Positions 5,235 through 5,389 of a stretch of 5,389 nucleotides of DNA are shown in pieces. Source of the DNA: an uncultured Oscillospiraceae bacterium (lineage in GTDB: Bacteria > Bacillota > Clostridia > Oscillospirales > Ruminococcaceae). How positions within the stretch are numbered: the first letter of the stretch is position 1; the number at the start of each line of letters is the position of its first letter. The notes under the pieces were generated by a model that made no database searches, was not told the DNA's origin, and worked only from the letters and a program-made list of their open reading frames with translations. The translations under genes were made by a program, and so were the position numbers. Location of the stretch: assembly GCA_958427155.1 (NCBI GenBank), contig CAUABB010000116.1, positions 1-5,389 on the forward strand, read 5' to 3'.

Positions 5235-5389
5235 GGTTGTCTGAAACAATCGGCTGGACAGAAGATGCTATATACCGTAGCGAGCAGAGAAATTGTATTG
5301 ACAATTCCCGAAGATAAGAAAACGGCGTAATCCTGTTTTTTACGGCAAAAGCTTTTTATCAGATGTTAGCCAAAATTTTCTCCTGCTTT
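5235..5389. other. Intergenic end of window, no convincing gene
   Basis: This stretch holds no ORF with a good ribosome binding site on either strand. The best candidate is a 21-codon frame, ATG 5265 to TAA 5328-5330 (+), reading MLYTVASREIVL and ending PEDKKTA. It has only the weak purine stretch GGACAGAAG upstream and no known homologue that I recognise. A perfect TTGACA (5298-5303) has no -10 partner at normal spacing. The sequence probably leads to a gene beyond the window. Confidence 0.4.

Noticed and set aside
5298..5303. TTGACA as a promoter for a gene beyond the window
   Set aside because: No acceptable -10 box lies 15-19 bases downstream (the sequence there is AACGGC).
5077..5304. 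A 75-codon minus-strand frame crossing both terminators
   Set aside because: It runs through both hairpins and into the surface-protein gene, has no ribosome binding site and shows no family resemblance.

Overview
The window looks like chromosomal DNA from an anaerobic, low-to-moderate GC Firmicute, most likely a gut Clostridia member of the Oscillospirales/Ruminococcaceae type. This rests on strong AGGAGG-type ribosome binding sites, textbook sigma-A promoters, a Gram-positive sortase-anchored protein with a PQTGD sorting signal, and the style of the TsaD and PEPCK proteins. The taxon is an inference; no rRNA gene or other phylogenetic marker is present. All supported genes lie on the + strand.

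Layout. (1) 1-577: the 3' part of tsaD (tRNA threonylcarbamoyladenosine synthesis), cut by the window edge. It appears to lack an internal block of about 28 residues that includes the family's FSFSGLKT motif, although the reading frame is intact. (2) 578-726: a short regulatory region with a Rex-like inverted repeat and a TTGCAA-17-TATACT promoter. (3) 727-2499: a complete GTP-type phosphoenolpyruvate carboxykinase gene, closed by a strong terminator at 2515-2560. (4) 2561-2817: an intergenic region with a four-codon ORF behind a good ribosome binding site, a TTGAAA-17-TATAAT promoter and an inverted repeat at the predicted transcription start. (5) 2818-5102: a two-gene operon of a TetR-family regulator and a secreted, repeat-containing, sortase-anchored surface protein, joined by an ATGA stop/start overlap. 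(6) 5103-5389: two consecutive hairpin terminators, then about 155 bases with no convincing gene.

How the genes work together. tsaD and pckG are housekeeping or central-metabolism genes with no evident functional link. The TetR/surface-protein pair has its own promoter, a candidate operator and its own terminator, so it reads as a self-contained regulated surface-protein cassette next to conserved core genes. The likely model is autoregulation: the TetR protein represses its own operon, and the translationally coupled surface protein is made when a ligand releases it.

Nothing here clearly forms a new defence, mobile or biosynthetic system. The points most worth a second look are the TsaD deletion, the Rex-like site before pckG, and the coupled regulator/adhesin-like operon with its repeat-containing surface protein and composition shift.
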